Counted from the stretch's first letter, positions 17,484-27,069 are shown. The stretch: DNA of 64,000 nucleotides from Frigoribacterium sp. PhB116 (GCF_004364285.1 NZ_SOBE01000001.1:744001-808000), one strand, 5' to 3'. The notes: generated by a model not told the origin, from the letters alone. Numbers and translations: made by a program.

Positions 17484-18161
17484 GTGACGACACCCGACGA
17501 CCGCATCCGTCTGGCCCTGGTCGACGACCACAAGATGCTCCTCGGCGCCCTGAGCGAGTGGATCCGGGGCGCAGCCAGCGACATCTCGATGGTCGCCGCC
17601 GTCGCGTCCTGGCCCGAGCTGCTCACCCACCCCGAGTTCCCCGTCGACGTCGTGCTGCTCGACCTCGACCTCAAGGACAACATCCCGATCTCGCTCAAGA
17701 TCAACACCCTCAAGACGACCGGCGTGAAGACGGTGCTGATGAGCACCTACTCCGAGCCCAACGTCGTCCGCGAGGCCCTCGCCGCCGGGGCCCTCGGCTA
17801 CCTCGTCAAGAGCGAGGACGCCGAGATGATCGTCGAGGCGATCCGGGCCGCCGCCAAGGGCGAGTCGTACATCTCGGCCGAGCTCGACCTCGCGCTCAAC
17901 GCCGCCGAGATCGGCGGGGTGCCGAAGCTCAGTGCGCAGGAGCGCCGCGTCATGGCCCTCTACGGCGGTGGCGAGCCCGTCAAGGCCGTCGCCTACCAGC
18001 TCGGCATCAGCGAGGAGACGGCGAAGAGCTATCTCAAGCGCATCCGCGAGAAGTATCGCGTGGCCGGCTACGACGTCGGCACCAAGGTGGCCCTGCGGAA
18101 GCGCGCCATCACGGACGGCATCCTGCTGCAGACCGACATGCCGGCGCAGACGAGCTTCTAG
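17484..18161 (+). CDS. NarL/FixJ-type response regulator
   Basis: 225 residues: a receiver domain (about 9-125) with the acidic pair D14/D15, phospho-acceptor D60 in VVLLDLDLKD and K109 in YLVKSED, then a LuxR-type helix-turn-helix (about 150-205; LSAQERRVMALYGGGEPVK, SEETAKSYLKRIREKY). It should bind DNA when phosphorylated by the kinase at 14992. GTG start at 17484 follows AGAAAGAAGGA. A TAGCAT box at 17445-17450 suggests that it also has its own promoter, separate from the broken gene upstream. Confidence 0.88.
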   Translation: MTTPDDRIRLALVDDHKMLLGALSEWIRGAASDISMVAAVASWPELLTHPEFPVDVVLLDLDLKDNIPISLKINTLKTTGVKTVLMSTYSEPNVVREALAAGALGYLVKSEDAEMIVEAIRAAAKGESYISAELDLALNAAEIGGVPKLSAQERRVMALYGGGEPVKAVAYQLGISEETAKSYLKRIREKYRVAGYDVGTKVALRKRAITDGILLQTDMPAQTSF

Positions 18162-18217
18162 CCCTGCTCGGCGGCGGCCGCGGCCGGGCGTTGCCCGCCG
18201 GTGCCGCCGCTCGCGAG

Positions 18218-18277
18218 GTACGCGGGAAGGGACGAGATCACCGGGGGCCCCCGGGCATCTCGTCCCTTGTCGCGTAC
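18218..18277. terminator. Long hairpin between convergent regulator and MFS genes
   Basis: A 60-base dyad: GTACGCG (18218-18224) pairs with CGCGTAC (18271-18277), and AAGGGACGAGAT (18227-18238) pairs with ATCTCGTCCCTT (18257-18268). The loop contains CCGGGGGCCCCCGG, itself a perfect palindrome. It lies 56 bases after one stop and 20 after the other, as expected for a bidirectional terminator. There is no T-run. Confidence 0.65.
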
Positions 18278-18297
18278 AACCCGCTCGAGCGGTGCTG

Positions 18298-19587
18298 CTA
18301 GCGCCCCTGCACCACGAACACGGACCCCGTGTCGGTGTCCTCCTTGTGGTCTGCCTCGCTGGCGGCGGCGCAGAGCGCGGCCTGGCGGGCGTCGCCCGAC
18401 TTCTGCAGCCGGAAGCTGATCACGGTGAGCACGACGCCCACGAGCGCGAGGGCCACGCCGACCCAGCCGGGGGCGGCGAAGCCGAAGCCCGCGGCGATGA
18501 CGGCACCGCCGAGGTAGGCACCCGCGCTGTTGCCGAGGTTCATCGACGAGTGGTTCAGGGCGGCGCCGATCACCTGGCTCTCGCCGGCGACCTCCATCAG
18601 GCGCGACTGGACCGACGGCCCGATCATCGAACTGACGAGCCCGAGGAAGAACGTGGTCACGAAGATGCCCACGATGCCGTCGACGAGCAACGCGTACGCC
18701 ACGAGTGCGGTGATCAGCCCGATGAACCCGACCGTCAGCGCGGCCTTGAGGTTCTTGTCGCTGGCCCAGCCGCCGATCACGTTGCCGATCGTCATGCCCA
18801 CGCCGACCCCGACGAGCACCCACGGCACGACGCCCTCGTCGACCCCCGTGCCCTCGGTCACCGCGTTGGCGATGTAGCTGTAGACGGCGAAGAAGCCGCC
18901 GAAGCCGATGGCGCCGATGCCCATCACGAGCCACACCTGCGGCTTCCCGAACGCGCTGAGCTCGCGGCGCATCGAGGCGGACGAGTCGCCCTCCATCCGC
19001 GGCACGGCGAGCCAGACGGCGACGAAGGTGAGCGCGAAGATCGCGGCGACGGCGAGGTAGGCGGCGCGCCAGCCCTGCGCCTGTCCGAGCGCGGTGATGG
19101 ACGGGACGCCGATCACGTTCGCGATCGTCAGCCCGCTGAGCACGAGGGCGACGCCCTTGCCCCGGTTGCCGGGGCCCATGATGGTGGCCGCCACGATGGA
19201 GGCGATGCCGAAGTAGGCGCCGTGCGGCAGGCCGGCGAAGAACCGCGCCCCGAGCACCCAGCCGAACGTCGGCAGCACCGCCGACAGCACCGTGCCCACG
19301 ACGAACAGGGCCAGGAGCCCCATCAGCAGCTTCTTCTTCGGCAGGTGCGACGACATCGCCGCGATCGTCGGGGCCCCGACGACGACGCCGAGCGCGTAGG
19401 CGCTGACGAGCCAGCCCGCCTGGGCGATGCCCTGGTCCGACGACTGCGCGTAGAGGCCGGGCAGTAGATCTTGCGCGATGTTCGGCAGCAGGCCCATGGC
19501 GACGAACTCGGTCGAGCCGATGCCGAACCCGCCGAGCGCGAGGGCGATCAGGGCGAGGGTCTTGCGGCGAGTGGTGAGGACGATCAC
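18298..19587 (-). CDS. MFS exporter, DHA1/AraJ-like
   Basis: A 429-residue protein with 12 hydrophobic helices. GFGIGSTEFVAMGLLPNIAQDL at the N-terminus and the GWLVSAYALGVVVGAP loop are typical of DHA1 drug:H+ antiporters of the AraJ/Cmx type. It probably exports sugars, arabinosides or drugs; substrate is not readable. The GTG start at 19587 is chosen because AAGGCAG lies upstream and hydrophobic helix 1 begins a few residues later. A TAAGAT -10 box and a 14-bp palindrome upstream suggest repression by a LacI- or TetR-like factor. Confidence 0.8.
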   Translation of the reverse strand: MIVLTTRRKTLALIALALGGFGIGSTEFVAMGLLPNIAQDLLPGLYAQSSDQGIAQAGWLVSAYALGVVVGAPTIAAMSSHLPKKKLLMGLLALFVVGTVLSAVLPTFGWVLGARFFAGLPHGAYFGIASIVAATIMGPGNRGKGVALVLSGLTIANVIGVPSITALGQAQGWRAAYLAVAAIFALTFVAVWLAVPRMEGDSSASMRRELSAFGKPQVWLVMGIGAIGFGGFFAVYSYIANAVTEGTGVDEGVVPWVLVGVGVGMTIGNVIGGWASDKNLKAALTVGFIGLITALVAYALLVDGIVGIFVTTFFLGLVSSMIGPSVQSRLMEVAGESQVIGAALNHSSMNLGNSAGAYLGGAVIAAGFGFAAPGWVGVALALVGVVLTVISFRLQKSGDARQAALCAAASEADHKEDTDTGSVFVVQGR

Positions 19588-19693
19588 GGGCGGCTGCCTT
19601 CGAGGTCGGAGGGGCGGGCTGGGATCCAGGGACTCTCCGTCGAGCTGGCTGGTGCGCGACGGGCACGAGGCCCGTCCGTCGGGAGCCTGTCGT

Positions 19694-19726
19694 TCGAATC
19701 GATTCGACAGCTCCGCGGCGATCTTA
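19694..19726 (-). promoter_or_regulatory. Promoter and palindromic operator of the MFS exporter
   Basis: TAAGAT (minus strand, 19721-19726) is a good -10 box. Thirteen bases downstream lies TCGAATCGATTCGA (19694-19707), a perfect 14-base palindrome with a central CG, as in LacI-family operators. The site would overlap or follow the transcription start, a position that blocks transcription. No regulator gene is adjacent. Confidence 0.5.
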
Positions 19727-19754
19727 CCGCCTGGCAGGCACGAAGAGCGAGGGC

Positions 19755-20087
19755 TCAGCCCTGCTCGCCCAGCGCCCGCTCGAGCCGCTCGACCTTGCCG
19801 TCGAGCTCGCCCGTGCGGCCGGGGCGGATGTCGGCCTTCAGCACCAGCGAGACACGCGTGCCGTACCGGCCCACCGCCTCCGTCGCTCGCTTGACGACGT
19901 CCATGACCTCGTCCCACTCCCCCTCGATCTCGGTGAACATCGAGGAGGTGCGGTTCGGCAGCCCGGACGCGCGTACCACCGCGACCGCCGCGGCCACCGC
20001 CTCGTGCACCGAGTCGCCGTGCGCCTGGGGGTCGAGCGATCCGGCGGACGGGCCGCCGCTGGGAGAGACGGAGAAGGCGACGATCAT
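19755..20087 (-). CDS. MTH1187-family thiamine-binding-like protein
   Basis: 110 residues, the usual length for the MTH1187/YkoF-like (DUF77) family: MIVAFSVSPSG at the start, SVHEAVAAAVAVVRASGL, and SSMFTEIEGEWDEVMDVVKRA. Members are small ferredoxin-like folds; some bind thiamine or its pyrimidine. ATG at 20087 was chosen because the conserved first strand begins there and GAGGATGA lies upstream. It follows the GT87 gene on the same strand after a 201-base gap with a hairpin, so it is probably transcribed separately. Confidence 0.8.
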   Translation of the reverse strand: MIVAFSVSPSGGPSAGSLDPQAHGDSVHEAVAAAVAVVRASGLPNRTSSMFTEIEGEWDEVMDVVKRATEAVGRYGTRVSLVLKADIRPGRTGELDGKVERLERALGEQG

Positions 20088-20258
20088 GCGGTCATCCTCG
20101 CACCGTCGCGGCCGGGACGGCACCCTGCGCCCTTCCCCCGTGACCTGAGACAGATGTGCACGTCCGAGGCCGGTCCGGCTCAGTCTGCGGGCCTCGCGCG
20201 AGCAGATCTGTCCCGCTCCGCGGCAGCTGCGGTCCCGTGGACACCTCGGACGGTACCG

Positions 20259-20280
20259 CCGGTCGGGAAATGCCGACCGG
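20259..20280 (-). terminator. Hairpin after the GT87 gene
   Basis: CCGGTCGG (20259-20266) and CCGACCGG (20273-20280) form a perfect 8-bp stem with a GAAATG loop, starting nine bases past the GT87 stop. It contains the 11-mer AAATGCCGACC that recurs in the inverted repeat at 44907-44987. Confidence 0.55.
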
Positions 20281-20288
20281 AGAGCCAC

Positions 20289-21668
20289 CTATACGTGGAT
20301 ATCCGGGTGCTGCGACGCGCCCCCGCGTCGATCTGTCGGGTTCTGCGGCGTCCTGGCTGCCTGAGCTGAGCTCTCGGCCCGCGCCGCCGGCCGACGGGAC
20401 CCGGCCCGCCACAGCTGCACCAGTGCGACGACCAACAGCACCACCTCGCCGAGGTTCCGCACCGTGATCAGCACGAGCATCCAGGGTTCGACGCCGAGCA
20501 GGGCCTGGTACTCCCACGGGTAGATCACCTGCGTCAGCGCGGCGATCCCCACGGCCAGCGCGGCGGGCACAGCGGCCGACGGCCCCCCGCGGCGGGAGAG
20601 CACGAGCCAGAGCACCACCGGCGGCGCGAGCCAGGAGACGAACTGCGGCGAGCCGACCTTGTTCGTGACGATGAGGGCCGTGACGAAGGCCAGCGACAGG
20701 GGCGCGAGGAGGTGCGCCGCCGACGCGCCGCGCCTCACGGCCCGCAGCCCCAGCAGCAGCACGAGCAGCACGACGAGCGCCATCAGCACGGTCGTGAGGC
20801 GGGCCGCGGTGCCCACCCCGTCGCCCTCCACCTGGTAGGTGAGGATCTGGTGGTCGTAGTAGACGAAGGCCCCCGGCATCCCGGCGGCGGCCCGCCAGAG
20901 CCACGCGGTGGCGGTGGGCGACTCCACCTGCAGCCCGCGGCCGGCCTGCTCCCCCACGAAGCCGAGCACGGTGGCCCCGCTGCCGAGCACGAGCGAGATC
21001 GCGACGACGGTGACGGTCGTCGCGACGGCGCCCACGACGACGTCGCGCCGGGCACGACCCCGCAGGGCGACGACGGCCGCGACGACGAGGGCCGCCGGCC
21101 ACACCTTGATCCACGCGGCGACCGTCAGCAGCACGGACGCGGCCAGCGGCCGGGACGAGAGCAGCAACAGCCCGACGATCGCGAACGGCACGGTGACCGC
21201 GTCGATGCGCCCGACGGCGATCGGCCCGAGCGCGAGCAGGAACAGCAGCCACCACCAGGCCGCCCCGACGTGGCCGTGCGCGCGAGTCCCGCGACGCAGC
21301 CCCCCGGTCAGCACCGCGAACGCCCCCGCGTCCAGCAGCAGCACGATCGTCAGCCACGCCTGCCCGTAGTGGGCGTCGCCGCCGACGCGGGCGAGCAGCA
21401 TCGGCACGGCGGCGAGCAGCGGGTAGACCCACGGGCGGTCCACGCCCACCCAGTCGCCGCCTCCCACGCCCTGCTGCATCCAGGTACGGTAGACGCTCCA
21501 CACGTCGCCCATCGGCTGGTTCGGCCCGGTGAGCGCCGCGTGGCCGACGACGAGGTGGACGAGCACGAAGGCCGACCACAGCACGGCGGGGTGAGCCGCG
21601 ACGCGCGCAGGCAGGCGGCGGGAGGCGCCGTCCGCGCCGGGTGCACGAGGAGGCGCGGCGACGGTCAT
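20289..21668 (-). CDS. GT87 (DUF2029) polyprenol-phosphate mannosyltransferase-like protein
   Basis: A 459-residue integral membrane protein with about 12 helices. GDVWSVYRTW, WVYPLLAAVPM, IDAVTVPFAIVGLLLLS and KVWPAALVVAAVVALRG match the GT87 family, whose actinobacterial members add mannose from polyprenyl-phosphate-mannose to lipomannan or related glycolipids. An acidic residue in the first extracellular loop (D55 region) is the expected catalytic site. TAGCCT at 21676-21681 (minus) lies seven bases before the ATG, so the mRNA is probably leaderless. Divergent from the amino-acid importer, whose start is only 79 bases away. Confidence 0.8.
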   Translation of the reverse strand: MTVAAPPRAPGADGASRRLPARVAAHPAVLWSAFVLVHLVVGHAALTGPNQPMGDVWSVYRTWMQQGVGGGDWVGVDRPWVYPLLAAVPMLLARVGGDAHYGQAWLTIVLLLDAGAFAVLTGGLRRGTRAHGHVGAAWWWLLFLLALGPIAVGRIDAVTVPFAIVGLLLLSSRPLAASVLLTVAAWIKVWPAALVVAAVVALRGRARRDVVVGAVATTVTVVAISLVLGSGATVLGFVGEQAGRGLQVESPTATAWLWRAAAGMPGAFVYYDHQILTYQVEGDGVGTAARLTTVLMALVVLLVLLLGLRAVRRGASAAHLLAPLSLAFVTALIVTNKVGSPQFVSWLAPPVVLWLVLSRRGGPSAAVPAALAVGIAALTQVIYPWEYQALLGVEPWMLVLITVRNLGEVVLLVVALVQLWRAGSRRPAARAESSAQAARTPQNPTDRRGGASQHPDIHV

Positions 21669-21747
21669 GCGGGCAAGGCTAGCCGTCCGGCGTCACACGA
21701 GGCCTCGGTGCCGCCGCGCGGGACCGCGGACGGATATCCTGCCCCTC

Positions 21748-22572
21748 ATGCCCCGCACCCGTCTCCGTCTCGCGGCCGCCGCCGTCTCCGTCGCCGCCGT
21801 CGTCGCCTCCTTGTCGGCCTGCGCCCCCACGTCCGGCTCGGGCGGGTCCGGCGACGGCCTCGTCACCGAGGGCAAGCTGACCGTCGCGACCGGCGAGCCG
21901 GCCTACAGCCCCTGGGTCGAGGACGACGACCCGACGACCGGCGAGGGCTTCGAGGCCGCGCTCGCCTACGCCGTGGCCGACCAGCTCGGCTACGCGGAGG
22001 ACGACGTCGTCTGGGTGCGCTCCACCTTCGACGAGGCGATCGCGCCCGGCCCCAAGACGTTCGACCTGAACCTGCAGCAGTTCTCGATCACCGAGCAGCG
22101 CGCGAAGGCCGTCGACTTCTCGTCGCCGTACTACGAGACGCGCCAGGCAGTCGTCACCCTGCCCGGCAGCGCGGCCGAGGGCGCGACGAGCGTCGCCGAC
22201 CTGCAGGGCCTCGCCATCGGCGCCCAGAGCGGCACGACCAGCTTCACCGCGGCCGAGAAGGTCATCGACCCCGAGGGCGGCGTGCAGGCCTACAACTCGA
22301 ACGACGACGCCAAGGCGGCGCTCGAGGCCGGCCAGGTCGACGCGATCGTGCTCGACGTGCCGACCGCCACCTACTTCGTCGAGGGCGGCGTCGTGCTCGG
22401 CCAGCTCGCCGCCGAGGACGGCGCGAGCGACGAACTCGGCATCGTGCTCCCGCTCGGCAGCGCGCTCACCGGCGACGTCACCGACGCGGTCGACGCCCTG
22501 CGCGCCGACGGCACCCTCGACCAGCTGCAGCAGGAGTGGCTGGCCGACTACGACGTGCCGGAGCTCTCGTAG
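21748..22572 (+). CDS. Polar amino-acid ABC importer, substrate-binding lipoprotein
   Basis: 274 residues. A lipoprotein signal ends in LSAC, so Cys near residue 26 should be lipidated. The mature part is a family 3 solute-binding protein: KLTVATGEPAYSPWV, GFEAALAYAVADQLGY, FSSPYYETRQAVV and LEAGQVDAIVLDVPTA. It should bind a polar amino acid and deliver it to the permease encoded next. TATCCT at 21735-21740 lies seven bases before the ATG, giving a leaderless start. Confidence 0.88.
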   Translation: MPRTRLRLAAAAVSVAAVVASLSACAPTSGSGGSGDGLVTEGKLTVATGEPAYSPWVEDDDPTTGEGFEAALAYAVADQLGYAEDDVVWVRSTFDEAIAPGPKTFDLNLQQFSITEQRAKAVDFSSPYYETRQAVVTLPGSAAEGATSVADLQGLAIGAQSGTTSFTAAEKVIDPEGGVQAYNSNDDAKAALEAGQVDAIVLDVPTATYFVEGGVVLGQLAAEDGASDELGIVLPLGSALTGDVTDAVDALRADGTLDQLQQEWLADYDVPELS

Positions 22573-23441
22573 CCCGCTCAGCGCTCGCGGTCGACGCCCA
22601 CCCCGTCAGCGACCTCGAGCTCGGCCGTCGCGCCTTCCGGCGCCGCCAGTCGGGGCGCTCGATCGCGATCGCCGCCGTCAGCACGATCGCCTTCGCGGCC
22701 CTGGCCTGGTGGGCCGTCACGAGCACGCCCGGCTGGGACAGGGTGCGTTTCAGCTTCTTCGACGGTCCCACCCTCGTCGCGGCCTGGCCGCGAGTGCTCG
22801 AGGGCCTCTGGCTGAACGTGCGGGTGCTCGTCGTGGCGCTGGTCGGCGTCGCCGTGCTCGCGACGCTGCTCTCGGCCCTCCGCACGCTGCGCGGCCCCGT
22901 CTTCTTCCCGGTGCGAGCCCTCGTGCGCGGCTACACGGACCTGTTCCGCGGGCTGCCGCTGATCATCGTGCTCTACCTCGTCGGCTTCGGCGTGCCGGGG
23001 CTCGGCCTCGGCATCCCCAGGCTGCCCGCCGAGGTCTGGGGCACGGTCGCGCTCGTGCTCACCTACTCGGCCTACGTCAGCGAGGTCATCCGCGCCGGGC
23101 TCGACGCCGTGCACCCGTCCCAACGGCTGGCCGCCCGCTCGCTCGGCCTCAGCCACGCCGCGACGCTGCGGCTCGTCGTCTTTCCCCAGGCCATCCGCAA
23201 GGTCACGCCGGCCCTGATGAACGACGTCGTCTCGATGCAGAAGGACGTCGGGCTGATCTCGGTGCTCGGCGCGGTCGACGCCGTGCGCGCCGCCCAGATC
23301 GAGACCGCGACGGCCGCGAACTTCACGCCCTACGTGCTCGCCGGGCTGCTCTTCGTGCTGCTGGCCCTGCCGACGGTCTGGCTGACCGACTGGCTGTCGG
23401 CGCGCCTCCGTCGGCGCGAACAGGCCGGGAGCGTCGTGTGA
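22536..23441 (+). CDS. Polar amino-acid ABC importer, permease
   Basis: About 301 residues with four to five membrane helices and the HisM/GlnP pattern: YTDLFRGLPLIIVLYLVGFG, then the EAA-like loop AARSLGLSHAATLRLVVFPQAIRKVTPAL that contacts the ATPase. The start is uncertain. The only GTG before the first helix is at 22536, which overlaps the binding-protein gene by 37 bases; no ATG is available. Its stop overlaps the ATPase start as GTGA (23438-23441). Confidence 0.85.
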   Translation: MAGRLRRAGALVARSALAVDAHPVSDLELGRRAFRRRQSGRSIAIAAVSTIAFAALAWWAVTSTPGWDRVRFSFFDGPTLVAAWPRVLEGLWLNVRVLVVALVGVAVLATLLSALRTLRGPVFFPVRALVRGYTDLFRGLPLIIVLYLVGFGVPGLGLGIPRLPAEVWGTVALVLTYSAYVSEVIRAGLDAVHPSQRLAARSLGLSHAATLRLVVFPQAIRKVTPALMNDVVSMQKDVGLISVLGAVDAVRAAQIETATAANFTPYVLAGLLFVLLALPTVWLTDWLSARLRRREQAGSVV

Positions 23442-24241
23442 ACGAGCAGGACCAGAGCAAGGGCCACGGCCAGGCCGACCTGACCGCAGGAGGCGCGGCG
23501 CAGTCCGCCGAGGTCGTCCTGCGCCTCGAGGGCGTGCGGAAGTCGTTCGGCGGCACGACCGTGCTCGACGGCATCGACCTCGACGTGGCGCGCGACGAGG
23601 TCGTCGCCCTGATCGGCGCGAGCGGCTCGGGCAAGTCGACGCTGCTGCGCACGGTGAACCTGCTCGAGCAGGTCGACGACGGGCGCATCGTGCTCGGCGG
23701 CGAGGACATCACCGATCCCCGGGTCCGGGTCGACGCGGTCCGGGCGCGCATCGGCGTCGTGTTCCAGCACTACAACCTGTTCCCGCACCTCACGGTCCTC
23801 GACAACGTCTCGCTGGCCAGCCGACACGTGCTGCGGCGCCCCCGGGCCGAGGCCGAGGCGCGGGCCCTCGAGCTGCTCGAGCGTGTCGGGCTCGGCGACA
23901 AGGCCCGCGCCTACCCCGACCGCCTGTCGGGCGGCCAGCAGCAGCGCGTCGCGATCGCGCGGGCCCTCGCCCCGAGGCCCGCCGTGCTGCTGCTCGACGA
24001 GGTGACGAGCGCCCTCGACCCCGAGCTCGTGGGCGAGGTGCTCGACCTCGTCCGCACACTCAAGGAGGTGGGGACCACCATCCTGATGGCGACCCACGAG
24101 ATGGCCTTCGCCCGCGACGTCGCGGATCGGGTGGTGTTCCTCGACGCCGGCCGCATCGCCGAGCAGGGGCCGCCGGCCCAGCTCTTCGGGTCGCCGCGCA
24201 CCGAGCGGGCGAGGGAGTTCCTCGCCCGCGTCTCGGGCTGA
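23438..24241 (+). CDS. Polar amino-acid ABC importer, ATPase
   Basis: 267 residues: an N-terminal 28-residue extension, Walker [10 protein letters not shown] with Lys66, Q-loop VVFQHYNLFPHLTV, signature LSGGQQQR, Walker B AVLLLDEVTSALDPE and the switch His in MATHEM. It energises the permease at 22536 and belongs to the GlnQ/HisP group. GTG start at the 4-base overlap. The N-terminal extension includes one copy of AGGAGGCGCGG (23488-23498). Confidence 0.92.
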   Translation: MNEQDQSKGHGQADLTAGGAAQSAEVVLRLEGVRKSFGGTTVLDGIDLDVARDEVVALIGASGSGKSTLLRTVNLLEQVDDGRIVLGGEDITDPRVRVDAVRARIGVVFQHYNLFPHLTVLDNVSLASRHVLRRPRAEAEARALELLERVGLGDKARAYPDRLSGGQQQRVAIARALAPRPAVLLLDEVTSALDPELVGEVLDLVRTLKEVGTTILMATHEMAFARDVADRVVFLDAGRIAEQGPPAQLFGSPRTERAREFLARVSG

Positions 24242-24275
24242 GGCGCCGGCGCCCCTCCTGGGGACCGCCGGCGCC
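24242..24275. terminator. Nested hairpin between convergent ABC operons
   Basis: GGCGCCGGC (24242-24250) pairs with GCCGGCGCC (24267-24275); inside, CCCC (24252-24255) pairs with GGGG (24260-24263). It fills the 46-base gap between two convergent operons and probably ends both. Confidence 0.65.
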
Positions 24276-24287
24276 CCGCGTCCGCCC

Positions 24288-25496
24288 TCAGCGGCGCCGG
24301 CGCTTGCTGTACACGTCGAACGCGACGGCGAGCAGCAGCACGAGCCCCTTGATGACCTGCTGCCACGCGGCGTCCACCGAGAGGATCGACAGACCTTGGT
24401 TGAGCACGCCCATCACGAGACCCCCGATCACGGCCCCGACGACGGTGCCGATGCCTCCCTGGACCGCGGCACCGCCGATGAAGACGGCCGCGATCGCGTC
24501 GAGCTCGAAGCTCTGCCCCGCCGACGCGACGGCGCTGCCGGCGCGGGCGGTGCTCACGACGCCGGCGAGCCCGGCGAGCAGGCCCATGTTGACGAAGATG
24601 CCGAAGGTGACCCACTTCGTCTTCACGCCCGACATCATCGCCGCGTAGAGGTTGCCGCCCATCGCGTACACGTGACGGCCGAAGACGGTGCGCGTCAGCA
24701 GGAACGAGTAGAGCAGCACGAGCGTCGCGAGGATGATCAGGATGATCGGCGTCCCCCGGTTGTAAGCCAGCAGGTAGCAGAGGTACATGATCGCGGCGAC
24801 GGCGATGGCGATCTTGAGCACGAACGAGACCGCCCGCTCGCGGGGCAGCTCGAGGCGCCGCAGGTTCGCCCTGGCCCGCAGCTGCTGGGCGACGAGGCCC
24901 GCCGAGGCGAGCAGGCCGATGCCCAGCGTGAACAGGTCGGGCTGGCCGGTCGTCGGCAGCGTGCCCGAGCCGATCGAGTTGAACGCCCTCGGCAGCCCGC
25001 TGATGGTGCCGCCCGTGAGCAGCACGAGGGCCACGCCGCGGAACACGAGCATGCCCGCGAGGGTGACGATGAACGCCGGGATGCCGACGAAGGCGATCCA
25101 GAAGCCCTGCCACGCCCCGATCAGCGCGCCGACGAGCAGCGACAGCGCGACGGCGACGCCCCAGGGCAGCCCCCAGTCGTTCATGGCCAGCGCCGCGACC
25201 GCGCCCACCGTCGCGACGACCGAGCCGACCGAGAGGTCGATGTGCCCGGCGATGATCACGATCACCATGCCGATCGCGAGGATCAGCACGTAGGCGTTCT
25301 GCTGGATCAGGTTGCTGACGTTGCCGGGGTAGAGCAGTCGCCCCTCGGTCAGCACCTGGAACAACAGCACGATGACGAGCAGGGCGGCGAGGATGCCGTA
25401 CTGCCGCATGTCGATGCGCAGGCGGCGCTTGGAGCCCGGCATCGGCCCGGACGCAGGAGGCGGTGCGGACGGACGAGGAGGTGCGGTGGTGGTCAC
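24288..25496 (-). CDS. Multiple-sugar ABC importer, permease (MmsB/GguB-like)
   Basis: 402 residues with about ten membrane helices. [31 protein letters not shown] and the long internal loop [16 protein letters not shown] fit the RbsC/XylH branch, in its longer MmsB/GguB form that pairs with ChvE binding proteins. It forms the channel for a monosaccharide such as xylose, glucose, galactose or arabinose. GTG start overlaps the ATPase stop as GTGA (25493-25496). Confidence 0.88.
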   Translation of the reverse strand: MTTTAPPRPSAPPPASGPMPGSKRRLRIDMRQYGILAALLVIVLLFQVLTEGRLLYPGNVSNLIQQNAYVLILAIGMVIVIIAGHIDLSVGSVVATVGAVAALAMNDWGLPWGVAVALSLLVGALIGAWQGFWIAFVGIPAFIVTLAGMLVFRGVALVLLTGGTISGLPRAFNSIGSGTLPTTGQPDLFTLGIGLLASAGLVAQQLRARANLRRLELPRERAVSFVLKIAIAVAAIMYLCYLLAYNRGTPIILIILATLVLLYSFLLTRTVFGRHVYAMGGNLYAAMMSGVKTKWVTFGIFVNMGLLAGLAGVVSTARAGSAVASAGQSFELDAIAAVFIGGAAVQGGIGTVVGAVIGGLVMGVLNQGLSILSVDAAWQQVIKGLVLLLAVAFDVYSKRRRR

Positions 25497-27040
25497 GAGG
25501 CTTCTGCTCCTAGGTTCCTGGTCGCGGTCATGTGGCGCATCAGCTCTTCCTGGCTGGCGTCGGCGCGCGAGAGCTCGGCCGTGAGCCGCCCCTCCGCGAT
25601 GGTGTAGATGCGGTCCGAGAGGCCGATCAGCTCGGGCAGCTCGCTCGAGATGACGACGACCGCCTTCCCCTGGGCCGCCATCTCGGCGATGATCCCGTAG
25701 ATCTCGTACTTCGCCCCGACGTCGATGCCCCGGGTGGGCTCGTCGAGGATCAGCACGTCGGGGCCCGAGTAGATCCACTTGCTGAGGACGACCTTCTGCT
25801 GGTTGCCGCCGGAGAGGTTGCCCACGACCGACGAGACCGACGGGGTCTTGATGTTCATCTGCCGGCGGTAGTCGTCCGCCACGGCGTACTCGCGGTTGCG
25901 GTCGATGACGCCGAGCCGGGCGAGCTTGCCGAGCGCGGCCGCCGACACGTTGACCGTGATGCTGCCGATCAGGTTCAGGCCGTAGCGCTTCCTGTCCTCG
26001 GTGACGTAGGCGATGCCGTTCTTGATCGCCTCGCCGACCGTGCGGGTCTGGATCTCGACGCCGTCCTTGTAGACACGGCCCGAGATGTCGCTGCCGTACG
26101 AGCGCCCGAAGAGGCTCATCGCGAGCTCGGTGCGCCCTGCCCCCATCAGGCCCGCGAAGCCCACGATCTCGCCGGCCCGCACGGTGAAGGAGGCGTCGTC
26201 GACGACCACGCGGTCGGCGTCGACCGGGTGGTGCACGGTCCAGTTCTCGACGCGCAGCTTCTCGGCTCCGATGTCGGGCACCCGCGGCGGGAACTGGCTG
26301 TCGAGCGGACGGCCGACCATGGCGCGGATGATGCGCGTCTCGATCTCCGGGGTGTCCTCGACCGCGAACGCCTCGATCGTCTTCCCGTCCCGGATGACCG
26401 TGACCGTGTCGGCGATCGCCCGGATCTCGCCGAGCTTGTGGCTGATGATGATCGCCGTGATGCCCTGGTCGCGCAGCTGGTCGATCAGGCCCAGCAGGTG
26501 CGCCGAGTCGTCGTCGTTCAGCGCGGCCGTGGGCTCGTCCAGGATCAGCAGCTTCACCTCCTTCGAGAGCGCCTTCGCGATCTCGACGAGCTGCTGCTTG
26601 CCGACGCCGAGCTCGAGCACCTTGGTGACGGGGCTCTCGGCGAGGCCGACCCTCTGCAGCAGGGCCGCCGCCTCCAGGTTGGTGCGGTTCCAGTCGATGA
26701 CGCCGCCGCGCTGCACCTCGTTGCCGAGGAAGATGTTCTCGGCGATCGAGAGGAACGGGCTGAGCGCGAGCTCCTGGTGGATGATCACCACTCCGTCGCG
26801 CTCGCTGTCGTTGATCGACGAGTAGCGGACGGGCCGGCCGTCGAGCTCGATCACGCCGCCGAAGCTGCCGTGCGGCCAGACGCCCGAGAGCACCTTCATC
26901 AGCGTCGACTTGCCCGCGCCGTTCTCGCCGCAGATCGCGTGCACCTCGCCGCGCCGCACGCTGACGGAGACTCCGTCGAGCGCGCGGACGCCGCTGAACT
27001 CCTTGACGATGTCGGTCATCTGGAGGATGACGTCGTCCAT
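25493..27040 (-). CDS. Multiple-sugar ABC importer, double ATPase (MmsA/GguA-like)
   Basis: 515 residues with two fused ATPase domains, as in all sugar importers of this class. Domain 1 has Walker [10 protein letters not shown] and Walker [13 protein letters not shown]; domain 2 has a diverged P-loop region ([11 protein letters not shown]) and a full [14 protein letters not shown] signature with [39 protein letters not shown] is diagnostic for the family. ATG at 27040. It follows the binding-protein gene after a 77-base gap with a perfect hairpin. Confidence 0.92.
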   Translation of the reverse strand: MDDVILQMTDIVKEFSGVRALDGVSVSVRRGEVHAICGENGAGKSTLMKVLSGVWPHGSFGGVIELDGRPVRYSSINDSERDGVVIIHQELALSPFLSIAENIFLGNEVQRGGVIDWNRTNLEAAALLQRVGLAESPVTKVLELGVGKQQLVEIAKALSKEVKLLILDEPTAALNDDDSAHLLGLIDQLRDQGITAIIISHKLGEIRAIADTVTVIRDGKTIEAFAVEDTPEIETRIIRAMVGRPLDSQFPPRVPDIGAEKLRVENWTVHHPVDADRVVVDDASFTVRAGEIVGFAGLMGAGRTELAMSLFGRSYGSDISGRVYKDGVEIQTRTVGEAIKNGIAYVTEDRKRYGLNLIGSITVNVSAAALGKLARLGVIDRNREYAVADDYRRQMNIKTPSVSSVVGNLSGGNQQKVVLSKWIYSGPDVLILDEPTRGIDVGAKYEIYGIIAEMAAQGKAVVVISSELPELIGLSDRIYTIAEGRLTAELSRADASQEELMRHMTATRNLGAEAS

Positions 27041-27069
27041 GTGGTCCTCGTTCCGTTCAGGGGTGAGGG

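Noticed and set aside
20712-23441. A 909-codon open frame on the plus strand
   Set aside because: Only its last 300 codons (permease) are real; the rest is the antisense of the GT87 gene and an alternative frame of the binding-protein gene, rich in Arg, Gly and His as expected for GC-rich shadows.
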